This document shows positions 1-9,357 of a DNA stretch of 46,848 nt, in pieces. The notes under the pieces are model-generated. The model searched no databases, was not told the origin of the DNA, and saw nothing but the letters and a program-made list of their open reading frames with translations. Origin of the DNA: Okeania sp. SIO2F4 (GTDB lineage: Bacteria > Cyanobacteriota > Cyanobacteriia > Cyanobacteriales > Microcoleaceae); contig NZ_JAAHGT010000001.1 of NCBI RefSeq assembly GCF_010672385.1, positions 1-46,848 on the forward strand, in the 5' to 3' direction. The position numbers and the translations under genes were made by a program. Each line of letters starts with the position of its first letter. Within the stretch, counting starts at the first letter, position 1.

Positions 1-442
1 TGATTATGTTGCCTGGTTTGATATCTCTATGGATAATTCTTTTGCTGTGAACATATTCTAAAACAGGGAGTAAACTAAGGAGGATTTGTCTCACGGAATT
101 TTCGTTAAATACTCCTTCTGTTTTTAATTTTTTTGTCAGAGTTTCTCCTTCTATCCATTCTTGTACTAGATAAAATTGTCCGTTTTCTGTAAAGTATGCG
201 TATAATCGCGGAATCTGATTATTTGTTTCTCCTAATTCTTCTAAAATAGCTGCTTCTCTTTGAAATCTTTCTTGTACAAGTTGATAAATTTGAGGATTAT
301 TTACTATAGGTTTAAGTTGTTTAATAACGCAAAGACGACCGGAGGGCATTTGAGTATCTTGAGCAAGAAATGTTTCACCAAATCCTCCACTTGCTAATGT
401 ATTGATAATCCGATAACGGTTATTTAAAATCTGTTGATTCAT
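1..442 (-). CDS. Ser/Thr protein kinase, N-terminal part (runs off window)
   Basis: The 147 readable codons start at an ATG at 442 and continue past the left edge. They give a Hanks-type kinase N-lobe and the start of the catalytic loop: a glycine-rich loop (SGGFGETFLA), the VIK lysine, the QREAAILEEL alpha-C helix with its glutamate, and the HRDIKPGN catalytic loop. The DFG motif and anything after it lie outside the window. Almost every segment can be aligned by eye with the complete kinase at 784-2307, so the two are recent tandem paralogues on one strand. Substrate and signal are unknown. The start is supported because MNQQILNNRYRII lines up with VLNNRYRVI of the neighbour. Confidence 0.85.
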   Translation of the reverse strand, partial: MNQQILNNRYRIINTLASGGFGETFLAQDTQMPSGRLCVIKQLKPIVNNPQIYQLVQERFQREAAILEELGETNNQIPRLYAYFTENGQFYLVQEWIEGETLTKKLKTEGVFNENSVRQILLSLLPVLEYVHSKRIIHRDIKPGNII

Positions 443-512
443 ATAGCAGTCAGATTTTGGTTGTGAATAAAATCTCTTGGAATTAGGAAACAGGTTCAAC
501 CAAATTTATATA

Positions 513-639
513 ATATCATGTCCGGTTGAATAGTTATAATTAAAGCTTGTAGTAGGGCTTGAGCCACTTCTATACTTAGGGCTAAAGCCCTACTACAAAC
601 CATATACTTTTTGATCACTTATTATCCGGACATCGTATA
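513..639. repeat. MITE-like palindromic element between the two kinases
   Basis: The ends are near-inverted copies: ATCATGTCCGGTT on the left and ATCCGGACATCGTAT on the right. The centre carries a second palindrome built from GTAGTAGGGCT and AGCCCTACTAC (549-597), which recurs at 6735-6783. It fills most of the 443-783 gap; no gene is visible there. A non-autonomous element or REP-like repeat is an inference. Confidence 0.5.
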
Positions 640-783
640 ACTACCTTTTTGAAATTTGGTCTAATAATTTAAGAATAAAGAAGTAAATATAGCATTTCTC
701 ACCCTTTGTGAAGTATACTTGTTTTTTTCTTTTCTATTCCCTCCATATCTGTTCCCAGTTAAGTGTTCCCTATTCTATTTTTT

Positions 784-2307
784 CTAAATAATTCTAGAAG
801 CAGCTATTTTCCATTTGCCGTCTATAAATTGCAAAGTATAGATGACTGTTAATTGGGATGAACCTGACCTTTTAGTTTCTAATTTATCATTTTTAAATAG
901 TTGATATTCTTCGGTAACCTTTACTTGAATAGTGGCTTGATTTCCTTGGGTTGAAAAATATTCAACACTGTCTATTTTTTGAACTCCATACTGATAGTAA
1001 GCATTGTTTTCTTTTAACCAAGCCATCGCTCCATTTGGAGAAGTAATTGTATCATATACTTTTGCTGTTGTCAATTCAGCAGCAAGTTTTTGATTATAGG
1101 GAGGAGCAAATATATCTTTTTTTGCATTTAACCAAGTCTGGATTAATTTTTTAGCTTGTGGTTGAGAAATTGATGTTACTAATTCTGTGGTAGGTGGTGT
1201 GGGAAAGGTTGGTATTTCTAATTGTGGTTGGGCAGATTTAATTAAGGTATTTTTGAGCAAAATACCAATCAAAAAACAACTACTAATAGCACCGCTAATA
1301 ATTACAGCTTTCTGCCAATTTCTGCGACTGATAGATAGTTGAGTTGAAGGTAGTTCTAAATGTTGATCTACAGGTGCATCTAAAGTTGTTGTTTTGTCAG
1401 AATTATTAATAACTACTAAGGATGGAGATGACGTTTCTGTTTCATTAGTAAAAACCTGAATTGAATCAGACTGTAAAGCTTCTAACATTTCTCTAGCTGT
1501 AGCAAAGCGATCGCTAATATTAGGTTGAATTGCCTTATCTAAAATTCCTGCTAATTTAGGAGTTAAATTATTAGTATATTGCTGCCAAATAATCTTTCCA
1601 GTTTGTAAATCCATTTCTAAATCTTGAGGAACTTTTCCTGTGAGTAGATAAATTCCTGTTATTCCTAAACTATATAAATCGCTTGCATAAACTGGTCGTC
1701 CAGCAGCTTGTTCAAAAGCCATATATCCAGGAGTACCAATCATAATAGAAATAGGTGTATTTTTTTCAGAATTAATTGCTGTAGTAATAGAATCTTTTAC
1801 TGCCCCAAAATCTATTAAAACTGGCAAATCATCTTCTTGACGCAAAATAATATTTTCCGGCTTAATATCCCGATGAATAATATTTTTGTTATGTATATAG
1901 TTAATAACCGATAGTAAACTAATCAGCATTTTATGAACATAACTATCTGTCATTTTGCCTCTAGTTTCTACTATTTTTGCCAGGGTTTCTCCTTCTATCC
2001 ATTCTTGTATTAAGTAAAATTGACCCGCTGTATCGCTAAAATAAGCATATAATTTAGGTATTTGAGTATTAGTCTCCCCTAATTCTTCCAAAATGGCCGC
2101 CTCTCGTTGAAAGCGTTGTAGTACCTCTTGGTAAATATCAGGATTATTTGTAACTACTTTAAGTTGCTTAATTACGCAGTAGCGACCAGAAGGCATTTGG
2201 GTATCTTGTGCTAAAAAGGTTTCCCCAAATCCACCACTACTGATGGCTCGTATAACTCGATAGCGATTGTTCAAAACTGTAGGTTTCACATCAGTAACTA
2301 TTACCAA
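784..2307 (-). CDS. Ser/Thr protein kinase with membrane anchor and IMS/ARC6-like C-terminal domain
   Basis: A 507-residue protein. The kinase domain spans about residues 15-280, with glycine loop SSGGFGET (23-30), ATP lysine K47, helix-C E69, catalytic HRD (145-147) with N152, DFG (166-168) and a GTPGYMAFE activation segment (191-199). All catalytic residues are present, so it should be active. One hydrophobic helix follows at about 334-352. The last 130 residues (from about 380) read like the IMS domain of cyanobacterial ARC6/Ftn2-type proteins (QAKKLIQTWLNAK, GKWKIAAS). The topology implied is a cytoplasmic kinase tethered to membrane with an extracytoplasmic sensor or binding domain. It lies upstream of a second kinase on the same strand. 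The target is unknown. Confidence 0.9.
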   Translation of the reverse strand: MVIVTDVKPTVLNNRYRVIRAISSGGFGETFLAQDTQMPSGRYCVIKQLKVVTNNPDIYQEVLQRFQREAAILEELGETNTQIPKLYAYFSDTAGQFYLIQEWIEGETLAKIVETRGKMTDSYVHKMLISLLSVINYIHNKNIIHRDIKPENIILRQEDDLPVLIDFGAVKDSITTAINSEKNTPISIMIGTPGYMAFEQAAGRPVYASDLYSLGITGIYLLTGKVPQDLEMDLQTGKIIWQQYTNNLTPKLAGILDKAIQPNISDRFATAREMLEALQSDSIQVFTNETETSSPSLVVINNSDKTTTLDAPVDQHLELPSTQLSISRRNWQKAVIISGAISSCFLIGILLKNTLIKSAQPQLEIPTFPTPPTTELVTSISQPQAKKLIQTWLNAKKDIFAPPYNQKLAAELTTAKVYDTITSPNGAMAWLKENNAYYQYGVQKIDSVEYFSTQGNQATIQVKVTEEYQLFKNDKLETKRSGSSQLTVIYTLQFIDGKWKIAASRII

Positions 2308-2559
2308 TTTATTCTTATTTAGGATAACATACTTTTTATTAATTGATAATGGATAATGAATAATGGATAATTACCTCTGGTTAAAACCCTACTTAATTTA
2401 ATTGATAATGAATAATAAATAATGGATAGTGGATAATGAAAACTATCTCTAATTACCAATTATAAATTATCTATTGGTAAGCATTTAGCCATCAGCGGTC
2501 AGCTATCAGCCATAACTAATACTTGCACATATTTGTAGTCTAAAATTCCTGAAAAAAAA
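2308..2559. repeat. Divergent intergenic region of short ATAATGGATA-type repeats
   Basis: Repeated words such as ATAATGGATAATTACC and TGATAATGGATAATGAA fill the space between the divergently transcribed kinase and DUF1460 genes. Promoters for both must lie here, but none stands out. The phrase GGTAATTATCCATTATCC, seen here on the opposite strand, recurs at the edge of several other intergenic repeats in the window. Confidence 0.4.
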
Positions 2560-3783
2560 ATGAGAAAATTATTAGAGTTAACTATTTTAGTAGTGTCAGT
2601 CACTGGCTTCTACACAGTAAATTTTCCTCTGGTGTTAAATAGTTCGATTTCTTTTTTCAGCCTAGTTAATGCGGCTCAAAAAGATAGCAGTATTCAGAAA
2701 AAATATCTGGCAAATAATCACGATAATGACAAAATAAAGTCTGACTCTCAAAAGTTAATTAATCCCCTAGTGTCTATTTCGGATAAATCATTAAATTTGC
2801 GTCTAATTCAATTTTCTGATACTACTTTAAAATCCCTAAATTTATCTGGTAATGATTTCTCAGAATCATCTACTTTATCAAAGCGAAATGTTTCAAAAGA
2901 ATTCCCAGTAGGTCCGTCTCAACCTCCAACAAGACCATTAATTGATATTCACTTAAATAAAAGTCGTCGAGAAAAAGGAATTAATAAAATACCACAATCA
3001 AATATTCAAGAAGACCCCAAGTTTAAACCAGTTATGGAGTATGCCATAAAACAGAATCTTGCTGAAGGTTCCATGGCAGAAATTATGCAGGCGATCGCTG
3101 ATTATTTTATTGATACTCCCTACAAAGCTGGATTATTAGACCAATCAAACCAAGAGTCTTTAGTTATTACTTTGGATGGATTTGATTGTGTATTGTTTGT
3201 GGAAACTGTCTTGGCAATGGCTAGGGGAATAGCAATGGAAGATTATTCTTATTTGACCTTTATTAATCACATTAAAAACCAGCGTTACTGGAAAGGTAAA
3301 ATGGATGGATATTGCAGCCGTTTACATTATTTTTCTGAATGGATTGCTGATAATCAAAGACGTGGAAATGTGAGAGATATCGGTGTTGAATTAGGTGGAG
3401 AAAGGGTAAACAAGCAATTATTTTTTATGAGTAAAAATAGATTGAAGTATCCACAAATTTCTAGGAATGATGCGAACTATCAGTGTATTGTTAGTATGGA
3501 AGATAGCATTAGTAAACTGAAAATAAACTACATTCCATACTATAAAATTAACAGTGTTTATTCTCAGCTAAAACCAGGAGATATTATTGCCGTAGCGACA
3601 GAAATTAATGGATTAGATGTTACTCATACTGGCTTAGTTTATCGTAATTCTGATGGTAATATTGGTTTAATTCATGCTTCCCCTGCTGGAAAAGTAACGG
3701 TTGCTTATGATTTAGAAAGATATATTTGGAATGTGGAAAGTGCTATTGGTATTTTAGTGGCAAGACCTGTCGATCCAAGATAA
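2560..3783 (+). CDS. Exported DUF1460 (NlpC/P60-like) cysteine hydrolase
   Basis: A 407-residue protein with an N-terminal hydrophobic segment (residues 5-38) consistent with a signal peptide, then a low-complexity Ser/Asn-rich linker to about residue 150. The C-terminal domain carries the DUF1460 hallmark around the catalytic cysteine (LDGFDCVLFVETVLAMARG, C210) and candidate histidines at H356 (DVTHTGLVYR) and H372 (LIHASPAG). DUF1460 proteins belong to the NlpC/P60 papain-like fold and are described as N-acetylmuramoyl-alanine amidase-like, so a role in peptidoglycan turnover in the periplasm is likely by family. The substrate here is inference. The long linker before the domain is unusual. 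It stands alone, divergent from the kinases. Confidence 0.82.
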   Translation: MRKLLELTILVVSVTGFYTVNFPLVLNSSISFFSLVNAAQKDSSIQKKYLANNHDNDKIKSDSQKLINPLVSISDKSLNLRLIQFSDTTLKSLNLSGNDFSESSTLSKRNVSKEFPVGPSQPPTRPLIDIHLNKSRREKGINKIPQSNIQEDPKFKPVMEYAIKQNLAEGSMAEIMQAIADYFIDTPYKAGLLDQSNQESLVITLDGFDCVLFVETVLAMARGIAMEDYSYLTFINHIKNQRYWKGKMDGYCSRLHYFSEWIADNQRRGNVRDIGVELGGERVNKQLFFMSKNRLKYPQISRNDANYQCIVSMEDSISKLKINYIPYYKINSVYSQLKPGDIIAVATEINGLDVTHTGLVYRNSDGNIGLIHASPAGKVTVAYDLERYIWNVESAIGILVARPVDPR

Positions 3784-4100
3784 TTCAAAATTCAAAAGTC
3801 AAAAGTCAAAAGTAAGATTTCACATTGATAATTCAAAATTCAAAAGTCAAAAGTCAAAAGTAAGAGAAGTTAAAAGTTAAAAGTCAAAAATCAAAAGTAA
3901 GATTTTACATTAGAAAAAACTGTAGGGGTTTGGTCTCCAAACCCAAGCGCCAAAATATTTGGAGACCAAACTCCGCATTTATAAAATCTTACAACCGGGA
4001 AGAGTCTTGTCGCGCTTAAGCTGACAGCTAATAGCTGAATGCTTACTTTATAGTAGGGAGTTGCATGCAACTTCCCTACAGACTAAGGGAAAATAATTGA
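3784..4100. repeat. Heptamer (GTCAAAA) microsatellite plus palindromic repeats
   Basis: The DNA contains several runs of the 7-mer GTCAAAA (3790-3900), typical of cyanobacterial short tandemly repeated sequences. Two palindromes follow: GGGGTTTGGTCTCCAAA with GGAGACCAAACTCCG (3915-3977), and GTAGGGAGTTGCATGCAACTTCCCTAC (4053-4080). The first recurs near 8790, 12080, 12220 and 16815. No gene is seen. Confidence 0.6.
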
Positions 4101-4154
4101 TGAATAATAGTGCAATGTCTTTTCCTTCTTCCTTCTTCAAAAAAATCAACATCT

Positions 4155-5534
4155 ATGACTCAAACCTCATTATCAGCAAAATCAGACAGTTTCAATTTCA
4201 GCGCTCTAGTTAAAGATGTTAAAGTAGCCTTGATTATTCAATTAACTGGGTTATTGCTCATCTACCTAGTTAAAGTATTTCTAGCCCGATGGATGGGTAA
4301 AACCGAGTACGGAATTTATGAATATGTCATCTCTTGGTCATTACTCTTAGCAATTCCAGCAGGATTGGGTTTCCCTCGCACCGTATTGCGCTTAATTTCC
4401 GAATACCGAGTTAAGCAAGATTGGGGGCGTTTGGGCGGTATTATCCGTGGCAGCTTATTACTGACCATATTGAATAGTATCTTGTTGTGCTTAGTCTCCA
4501 CAGGTCTAATTTTATTGCTCAATCATTATCACAGCTTTGCCTACGCAAAACCACTTCTAATCGGGATTTGGTTGGTGCCACTACAAGCTTTAGTCCAATT
4601 ATTTTTGGAAACAGCTAGAGCAATGAAAGATGTAACTTTAGCCTATGCACCATCCCTAGTAATATGGCCAATATTATTGCTGTCAGGAGGATTATTTTTT
4701 TGGCAAAGAAACCACGCACTCCGCAGTATCACAACAATCGAAATGGCAATGGTAATGCTAGCGATCGCTCTATCATTCCAATTATGGCTGTTGTGGGGCA
4801 AATTGAATACAGAAGTTGAGCAGACTACTCCCATCTATAACTACCGCGAGTGGATAAGTATCGCCCTAGTTTTGTTATTACAAGCGGGATTTAAGGAGAT
4901 TTTGAATCAAACAGATATTGTGATGGTGGGTTCGGTAATTGGAGCTGAGGAGGCAGGGATTTACAGCGCAGCGGTGAAGACTGCTGAATGGGTAGCTTTC
5001 TCTTTGCAAACTGTTAATATCGTAGTCGCTCCTGTTTTTACTACCCTGTATGTACAAGGCGATCGCCAAGAGTTACAAAACCTGGTCTCTAAAGTGACTG
5101 TCTGGATGTTCTGGTCTTCCCTAGCTGTTGCTGCTATTTTGATTATCTTCGCCCAACCTGTAATGAGGCTTTTTGGGTCAGATTTTGTCGTTGCTCACTG
5201 GCAGTTAAAGATTTTGGTTTTAGGACAGTTAGTGAATGCTTTATGCGGATCTGTGGGATTCTTGTTGATCATGACAGGTCATCAAAATAAAGCAGTTTTT
5301 ATTTATGGTTACGCTGCTTTAAGTAATATTGTTTTGAATGGAGTATTAATTCCTATCTTTGGTTCCATTGGAGCAGCGATCGCTACTAGCTTGACGATGG
5401 CTATGTGGAATGTCTGGCTTAGTTTTCTAGTGATTAAGCATTTGGGTATTTACCCTTCGGTTTTTTATAGTTTCTTCCGGAGGAAAGGCGATCGCGCACT
5501 AGATTCTTCCTCTGGAAATAACTCCTCAAATTAG
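4155..5534 (+). CDS. Wzx-like polysaccharide/oligosaccharide flippase
   Basis: An integral membrane protein of about 459 residues with some 12-14 hydrophobic helices, of the MATE/MVF-superfamily polysaccharide exporter type. Typical features are an early conserved stretch ending in LARWMGKTEYGIYEYVISW, TDIVMVGSVIGAEEAGIYSAA in the middle, and the late GSIGAAIATSLTMA helix. It should flip lipid-linked glycans across the inner membrane. The frame is open from 4110, but the ATG at 4155 (MTQTSLSAKSD) is preferred because the preceding residues look random. It ends tail to tail with the sulfotransferase-like gene, the two stop codons overlapping in TTAG. A link to export of a sulfated glycan is an inference from that neighbour. 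Confidence 0.85.
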   Translation: MTQTSLSAKSDSFNFSALVKDVKVALIIQLTGLLLIYLVKVFLARWMGKTEYGIYEYVISWSLLLAIPAGLGFPRTVLRLISEYRVKQDWGRLGGIIRGSLLLTILNSILLCLVSTGLILLLNHYHSFAYAKPLLIGIWLVPLQALVQLFLETARAMKDVTLAYAPSLVIWPILLLSGGLFFWQRNHALRSITTIEMAMVMLAIALSFQLWLLWGKLNTEVEQTTPIYNYREWISIALVLLLQAGFKEILNQTDIVMVGSVIGAEEAGIYSAAVKTAEWVAFSLQTVNIVVAPVFTTLYVQGDRQELQNLVSKVTVWMFWSSLAVAAILIIFAQPVMRLFGSDFVVAHWQLKILVLGQLVNALCGSVGFLLIMTGHQNKAVFIYGYAALSNIVLNGVLIPIFGSIGAAIATSLTMAMWNVWLSFLVIKHLGIYPSVFYSFFRRKGDRALDSSSGNNSSN

Positions 5535-6721
5535 TCTGCTTCTTGCCAGTAAGCATCCACCACTGCAAAAGAATCTCCGAATAATTCTGAGTTTGGCTTT
5601 TCTTCCCCCAAAGCAGTTTTCGTTTTCCCATCGACAATACTTTCTAGCACTACCTTAATTTCTGGAGCTGGGTTTTTGTGCTGATGGAAATTCGCGATCG
5701 CGTAGGCAACAAAAGGATGAATATCCCCTAATTTCAAAGTTTCGCTGCCTGCCACGGTCTCCTCTAGCTGTTGCGAAGATGGCATGGCAGCATTTTCAGG
5801 TGCGTAGAGCAGATCGAGGTACAGGGGAATCAGTTGCCAAATAAGCTCTTGTGACTGAGGTGAAAAGGCGTAGGTCGCGATAGCTTCCCCAGGAACTAAC
5901 AACTCTATTTCATTACTATTGCGTATTTTTTTTGTTGCAGAAGGGTAGGAAGCTACTATGTTATTAAAGACCTTGTTTTGAGACTGCACCATTAAATTGC
6001 AATTGAGCCTCTCAAGATTATCAATTTCCCAACCCAATTGCTCAATTGTTTTGCCAATTGCATATTCAGGATTTTGCCTGAGTTCGATTAAATCCAGAAC
6101 TGCCAGTTTTTTTGAACTTCCAGCAATCCTAGATTGCAACAAATTCCAATCTCTGATTAAATTCTGCCATATCTGCAAATTATAACTAATAATTGTACCC
6201 GAAGGTCCTCCAGGTCTGAAGCTTTGGATGTCTAAGGCTTCTGTTTTTTGGGCTTTCTCGAGGACTTTGTAAGGATTGGTCATCCATAAGCCATTGCCCT
6301 TGTATGCTAAGTCAGTCATAAAGGATAACCATGATAAATGCTGTAAATGAGGCTCCCGAATTGTAAACAGAAACTTTTCAGGAATCTGAATCCATTGCTC
6401 CCAAATTTGGGAATGAAAGAAACGAGTAGTCTCTTTGACACAAATTGTAGCGTGGTTTTTCTGCTGGAGAATTTCTTCTATCTGCTCAACAATCAAGCCG
6501 CAACCCATTTCATAGATGTCAGCATCAAAGGGGTGTTTATTAGGTCTGAGGATACCTCCCAGTTTTTTAGTCAGACGCAAAAAAGGTTGATGAATTGCTC
6601 TATGCGCCAATTTTGAAAAAATCACTTCGGCCAGCGTAGATCCACTTCTATCAGTTCCGTGAATGTAAAATATGGTCGCTTTACCTTGGCTGACAAGCTG
6701 TTTTAATCTTGATTCGCTCAT
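5531..6721 (-). CDS. Sulfotransferase-family-like protein
   Basis: A 396-residue soluble protein. Residues 18-30 read IFYIHGTDRSGST, like the 5'-phosphosulfate-binding loop of PAPS-dependent sulfotransferases (xxGxxRSGST). The rest has no strong motif I recognise, although FLFTIREPHLQHLSWLS (about 137-153) sits where the 3'-phosphate-binding segment of the family lies. A role in adding sulfate to a polysaccharide or lipid is plausible from the fold and from the adjacent flippase. It starts at ATG 6721 and ends with TAA inside the flippase stop codon, so the two genes converge with a 4-bp overlap. A distant P-loop family with another activity cannot be excluded. Confidence 0.65.
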   Translation of the reverse strand: MSESRLKQLVSQGKATIFYIHGTDRSGSTLAEVIFSKLAHRAIHQPFLRLTKKLGGILRPNKHPFDADIYEMGCGLIVEQIEEILQQKNHATICVKETTRFFHSQIWEQWIQIPEKFLFTIREPHLQHLSWLSFMTDLAYKGNGLWMTNPYKVLEKAQKTEALDIQSFRPGGPSGTIISYNLQIWQNLIRDWNLLQSRIAGSSKKLAVLDLIELRQNPEYAIGKTIEQLGWEIDNLERLNCNLMVQSQNKVFNNIVASYPSATKKIRNSNEIELLVPGEAIATYAFSPQSQELIWQLIPLYLDLLYAPENAAMPSSQQLEETVAGSETLKLGDIHPFVAYAIANFHQHKNPAPEIKVVLESIVDGKTKTALGEEKPNSELFGDSFAVVDAYWQEAD

Positions 6722-7044
6722 AAAAATTTTGTTTGTAGTAGGGCTTTAGCCCGAACTATAGATAGGGCTAAAGCCCTACTACGAACTTTAATTATAACTA
6801 TTTAACCCTACATAATATAAAATCTAAAAGCGTTAATACTTCAAGGGATTGAAATCTGGTAGATACAGAGGTGTTCGGTAGATATATTCCTAGATTTATA
6901 AATGACAAATAGTTGTCTTTATTTATTTATTCTTCCCTATTCCCTATCTCCTTTTTATGTTTCCTTTACAAACAATCTCTAAGATTTTTTTCAGAAATTT
7001 TTGTAATAGTATTAATCTTAACTTTTAACTTATCTAGATTCTTA
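6722..7044. repeat. Intergenic stretch with AGGGCT/AGCCCT palindrome
   Basis: An inverted repeat GTAGTAGGGCTTTAGCCC...GGGCTAAAGCCCTACTAC occupies 6735-6783 and matches the element core at 549-597. The rest (6790-7044) is AT-rich with a CCCTATTCCCTAT run. No gene is seen. Confidence 0.5.
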
Positions 7045-8376
7045 TTATTTGCCATTTTCAATAATTTCACTACGAGATTTTTTAGCTTTTCTCTCAGGAT
7101 TAGCTGTTAATTCTGGTGGCGATGACTCAACAGTACCCCACTTGTTCAACATATCTCTTAGTAAAATTTCTTGTTGATTTCTTAATTGATTTACACTAGC
7201 TCCTTTATTCAGAATTGTAAACCAAACAACTCCCTTTTCTTTTGTTGGTAAAGCACCTCCTAAAGCACTAACATAATCTAGGGTTCCAGACTTAACTACT
7301 GCAAAATTTGGAAGTTGTTTCCGTTCATCTAAAATACCTTTATCTTTGCCAACTATAACAAATACATCTGCCACACTCATATTGTATTGCTGAAGATATT
7401 TATCAATTGCTAGAAACATTCCCGTAGCTGCCCGAGGAGAAATACGATTTTCTTCTCCTAAACCTGAACCATTAATTAGTTGAATTTCCTCTTTTGGTAC
7501 TCCTATAAATTCAGCAGCTTTTGTCGCAACTACTTGATAACCTCCCACAGCTTCAGCTAACATATCTGCCATTAAATTATTGCTATATTGATTCATTTTC
7601 TTGACCAGTTCAGCTAGGGGAAAAGAATAATGCCTAATTAATAGTTTGAGATTTTCAGGAGGAGTGGGATAAACTTCTATAACACCATCAATTATTACTT
7701 GAGGTTTTGGCGTACCTGGAGGTAAAGTTTGATATTGACTTAAAGCTTCTCCCGACCAAATTTGACTATTAATTCCTTGTTTCAGAAAATTACCAGCAGT
7801 CTGAGGATTAGATTCAAAGTTCATGTAAAATTTACCGGTAATAATTAGATTCCCAGTAACTCTTTGAATCCCGATTTTATTTAATAAATTACCAATAGCG
7901 ATCGCTTCTTCCCAAACAAAAAATGAGTCTTCTCCTCCTTGAATGACTAAATCTCCATTTAATACTCCATTTTCAATTTTTCCTGTTGTACCAATTAAGG
8001 TAATAAATTGATGGTTAGGATTAAAAGTTTCTAAGGCGACTAAAGAAGTTGCTACTTTAGTAATTGAGGCTGCTGGTAAAGGAATTGTACCTTGATGATT
8101 TGCTAATAAAGTATCATTTGATTGTATCCATATTCCTTGATTTTGTTGAGAAAATCCTTGATTTGCTAATGTAGTGAGATATGTTTGTACTTGAGTAGAA
8201 GCTATTTGTTCTGGATTATTTGGAGGTAATGTCAAGGGTTTTTGGGGAATTTCAATTGATACTTGTGGGGAAGGAGTTGTTTCGGGACTGGGAGATGTTA
8301 TTTCCGGTTCAGGAGATTGACATCCAGTTAGATATAAGGAAATACAGAGAGTAGTTATAGATAGTTTTTTTTTCAT
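7045..8376 (-). CDS. dacB: D-alanyl-D-alanine carboxypeptidase, PBP4/S13 family, lipoprotein
   Basis: A 443-residue protein beginning with a lipoprotein signal (KKKLSITTLCISLYLTGC, lipobox Cys19) and a Pro/Ser/Thr-rich linker. The S13 penicillin-binding signature is complete: SITK (S104 nucleophile, K107), SNN (265-267) and KSGT (362-365). It should trim the terminal D-Ala of peptidoglycan stem peptides, and possibly cleave cross-links, at the outer face of the inner membrane or under the outer membrane. Length is close to short members of the family. The C-terminus is Lys/Glu-rich. It is a single-gene unit. Confidence 0.88.
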   Translation of the reverse strand: MKKKLSITTLCISLYLTGCQSPEPEITSPSPETTPSPQVSIEIPQKPLTLPPNNPEQIASTQVQTYLTTLANQGFSQQNQGIWIQSNDTLLANHQGTIPLPAASITKVATSLVALETFNPNHQFITLIGTTGKIENGVLNGDLVIQGGEDSFFVWEEAIAIGNLLNKIGIQRVTGNLIITGKFYMNFESNPQTAGNFLKQGINSQIWSGEALSQYQTLPPGTPKPQVIIDGVIEVYPTPPENLKLLIRHYSFPLAELVKKMNQYSNNLMADMLAEAVGGYQVVATKAAEFIGVPKEEIQLINGSGLGEENRISPRAATGMFLAIDKYLQQYNMSVADVFVIVGKDKGILDERKQLPNFAVVKSGTLDYVSALGGALPTKEKGVVWFTILNKGASVNQLRNQQEILLRDMLNKWGTVESSPPELTANPERKAKKSRSEIIENGK

Positions 8377-8954
8377 TTAAAATCCAGTAAATAAGTAAAT
8401 GTAGGTTTGGTTTAGGAACTAAACCAAACACATAATATCATCTATTTAACTAGATTTGATATTGCCAAGCAAACTGAATGATTTTATTATATAAAATCCG
8501 GTTGAACAGTTGTCCGCAGCGATGAAGGGGAAGAAATCTCCTAAACCTCTGATATTGCTTCCTTCCACTTTGTTCCAGTTGCTGCGGACTTGGATATAAT
8601 AATTATCCGAATTTTATATAGCAATCCCATTTTATTTGTGTATAAAAATCTTACTGATTTTCGGGAATAGGGAATAGGCAATGGGCAATGGGTAAGAGTT
8701 TTGGAATTTATTTCTAGTTTTTGAATTGTTCCAACCTATTTAGGATTGCTATATTACTATAACAATCCTAAATAAGTTGTAATATTTTATTAGGGGTTTT
8801 GTCTCCAAACTCATTTAATTTTAGTAAATGTAGGGATTTTGTCTCCAAACCGAACACAACATTAATCCTTTAAAGACCAATTAAACTAAATAATTCAGGT
8901 TGCTTCTTTATTTCTATTCCAATCATCTTTGAGTTTTAGAAGTTTCTTATACCT
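8377..8954. other. Intergenic region, no gene seen apart from repeats
   Basis: It contains the MITE-like element listed separately at 8488-8620, and copies of the GTAGGGGTTTGGTCTCCAAAC repeat family in degraded form (8790-8855). No reading frame looks coding. Confidence 0.5.
8488..8620. repeat. MITE-like element with terminal inverted repeats
   Basis: About 133 bp, opening with TATATAAAATCCGG and, 20 bases in, TGTCCGCAGC; it closes with GCTGCGGAC and CCGAATTTTATATA, the inverse of the opening apart from small differences. There is no coding capacity. It resembles the 513-639 element in its CCGGTTGAA(C/T)AGTT left end. This points to a small non-autonomous element family. Confidence 0.5.
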
Positions 8955-9210
8955 TTATCGGTGCCCATTTCCTTCTCTCCGAGAATGGATCAGCTCATCG
9001 AATTTTTCGCAGTAATCTTCAACTATTCCCTGGAAAAAGCTCTTTAATACTTTTTCATCAGCAACTCTGTTTTCAATACATATTGAAATCTCAACTAAGA
9101 AATTAAGGATCTTAGTAACCTTATGTATCTTTTCTTGATTGTTATTTTCTTCTGCTTCTTGAATATACGTTTGTATTGGTTGTGAATTTTTTCTTAGATC
9201 ATTTTCTTGA
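8955..9210 (-). pseudogene. C-terminal remnant of a DUF4760-like helical protein
   Basis: An open frame without a start codon reads, in part, KVTKILNFLVEISICIENRV and VLKSFFQGIVEDYCEKFDEL, ending with TAA at 8957-8955. The pattern of a helical segment before a short SFFxGIVxxYxEKF block resembles the C-terminus of DUF4760 proteins (from memory). Upstream the frame runs into the palindromic repeat at 9211-9245 and then a stop near 9270, so the front of the gene is missing. Confidence 0.4.
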
Positions 9211-9357
9211 GTTGGGTTTCGTTCCTCAACCCAACCTACATTTACTAAATCAGGAAAAACAAAAAAAAATTATTTAAGGAACAAGAATTAGCGCATAAAA
9301 TTAGCTGTGTCAGTCTAGTCAGTTGGGTTTCGTTCCTCAACCCAACCTACATTTACT
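9211..9357. repeat. Two copies of palindromic GTTGGGTT repeat
   Basis: The 35-bp unit starting GTTGGGTTTCGTTCCTCAAC occurs at 9211-9245 and again at 9322-9356; GTTGGGTT and AACCCAAC form its stem. The first copy abuts the DUF4760-like remnant, suggesting that it arrived there or marks a deletion end. A GACTTTT heptamer run follows (9358-9390). Confidence 0.65.
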
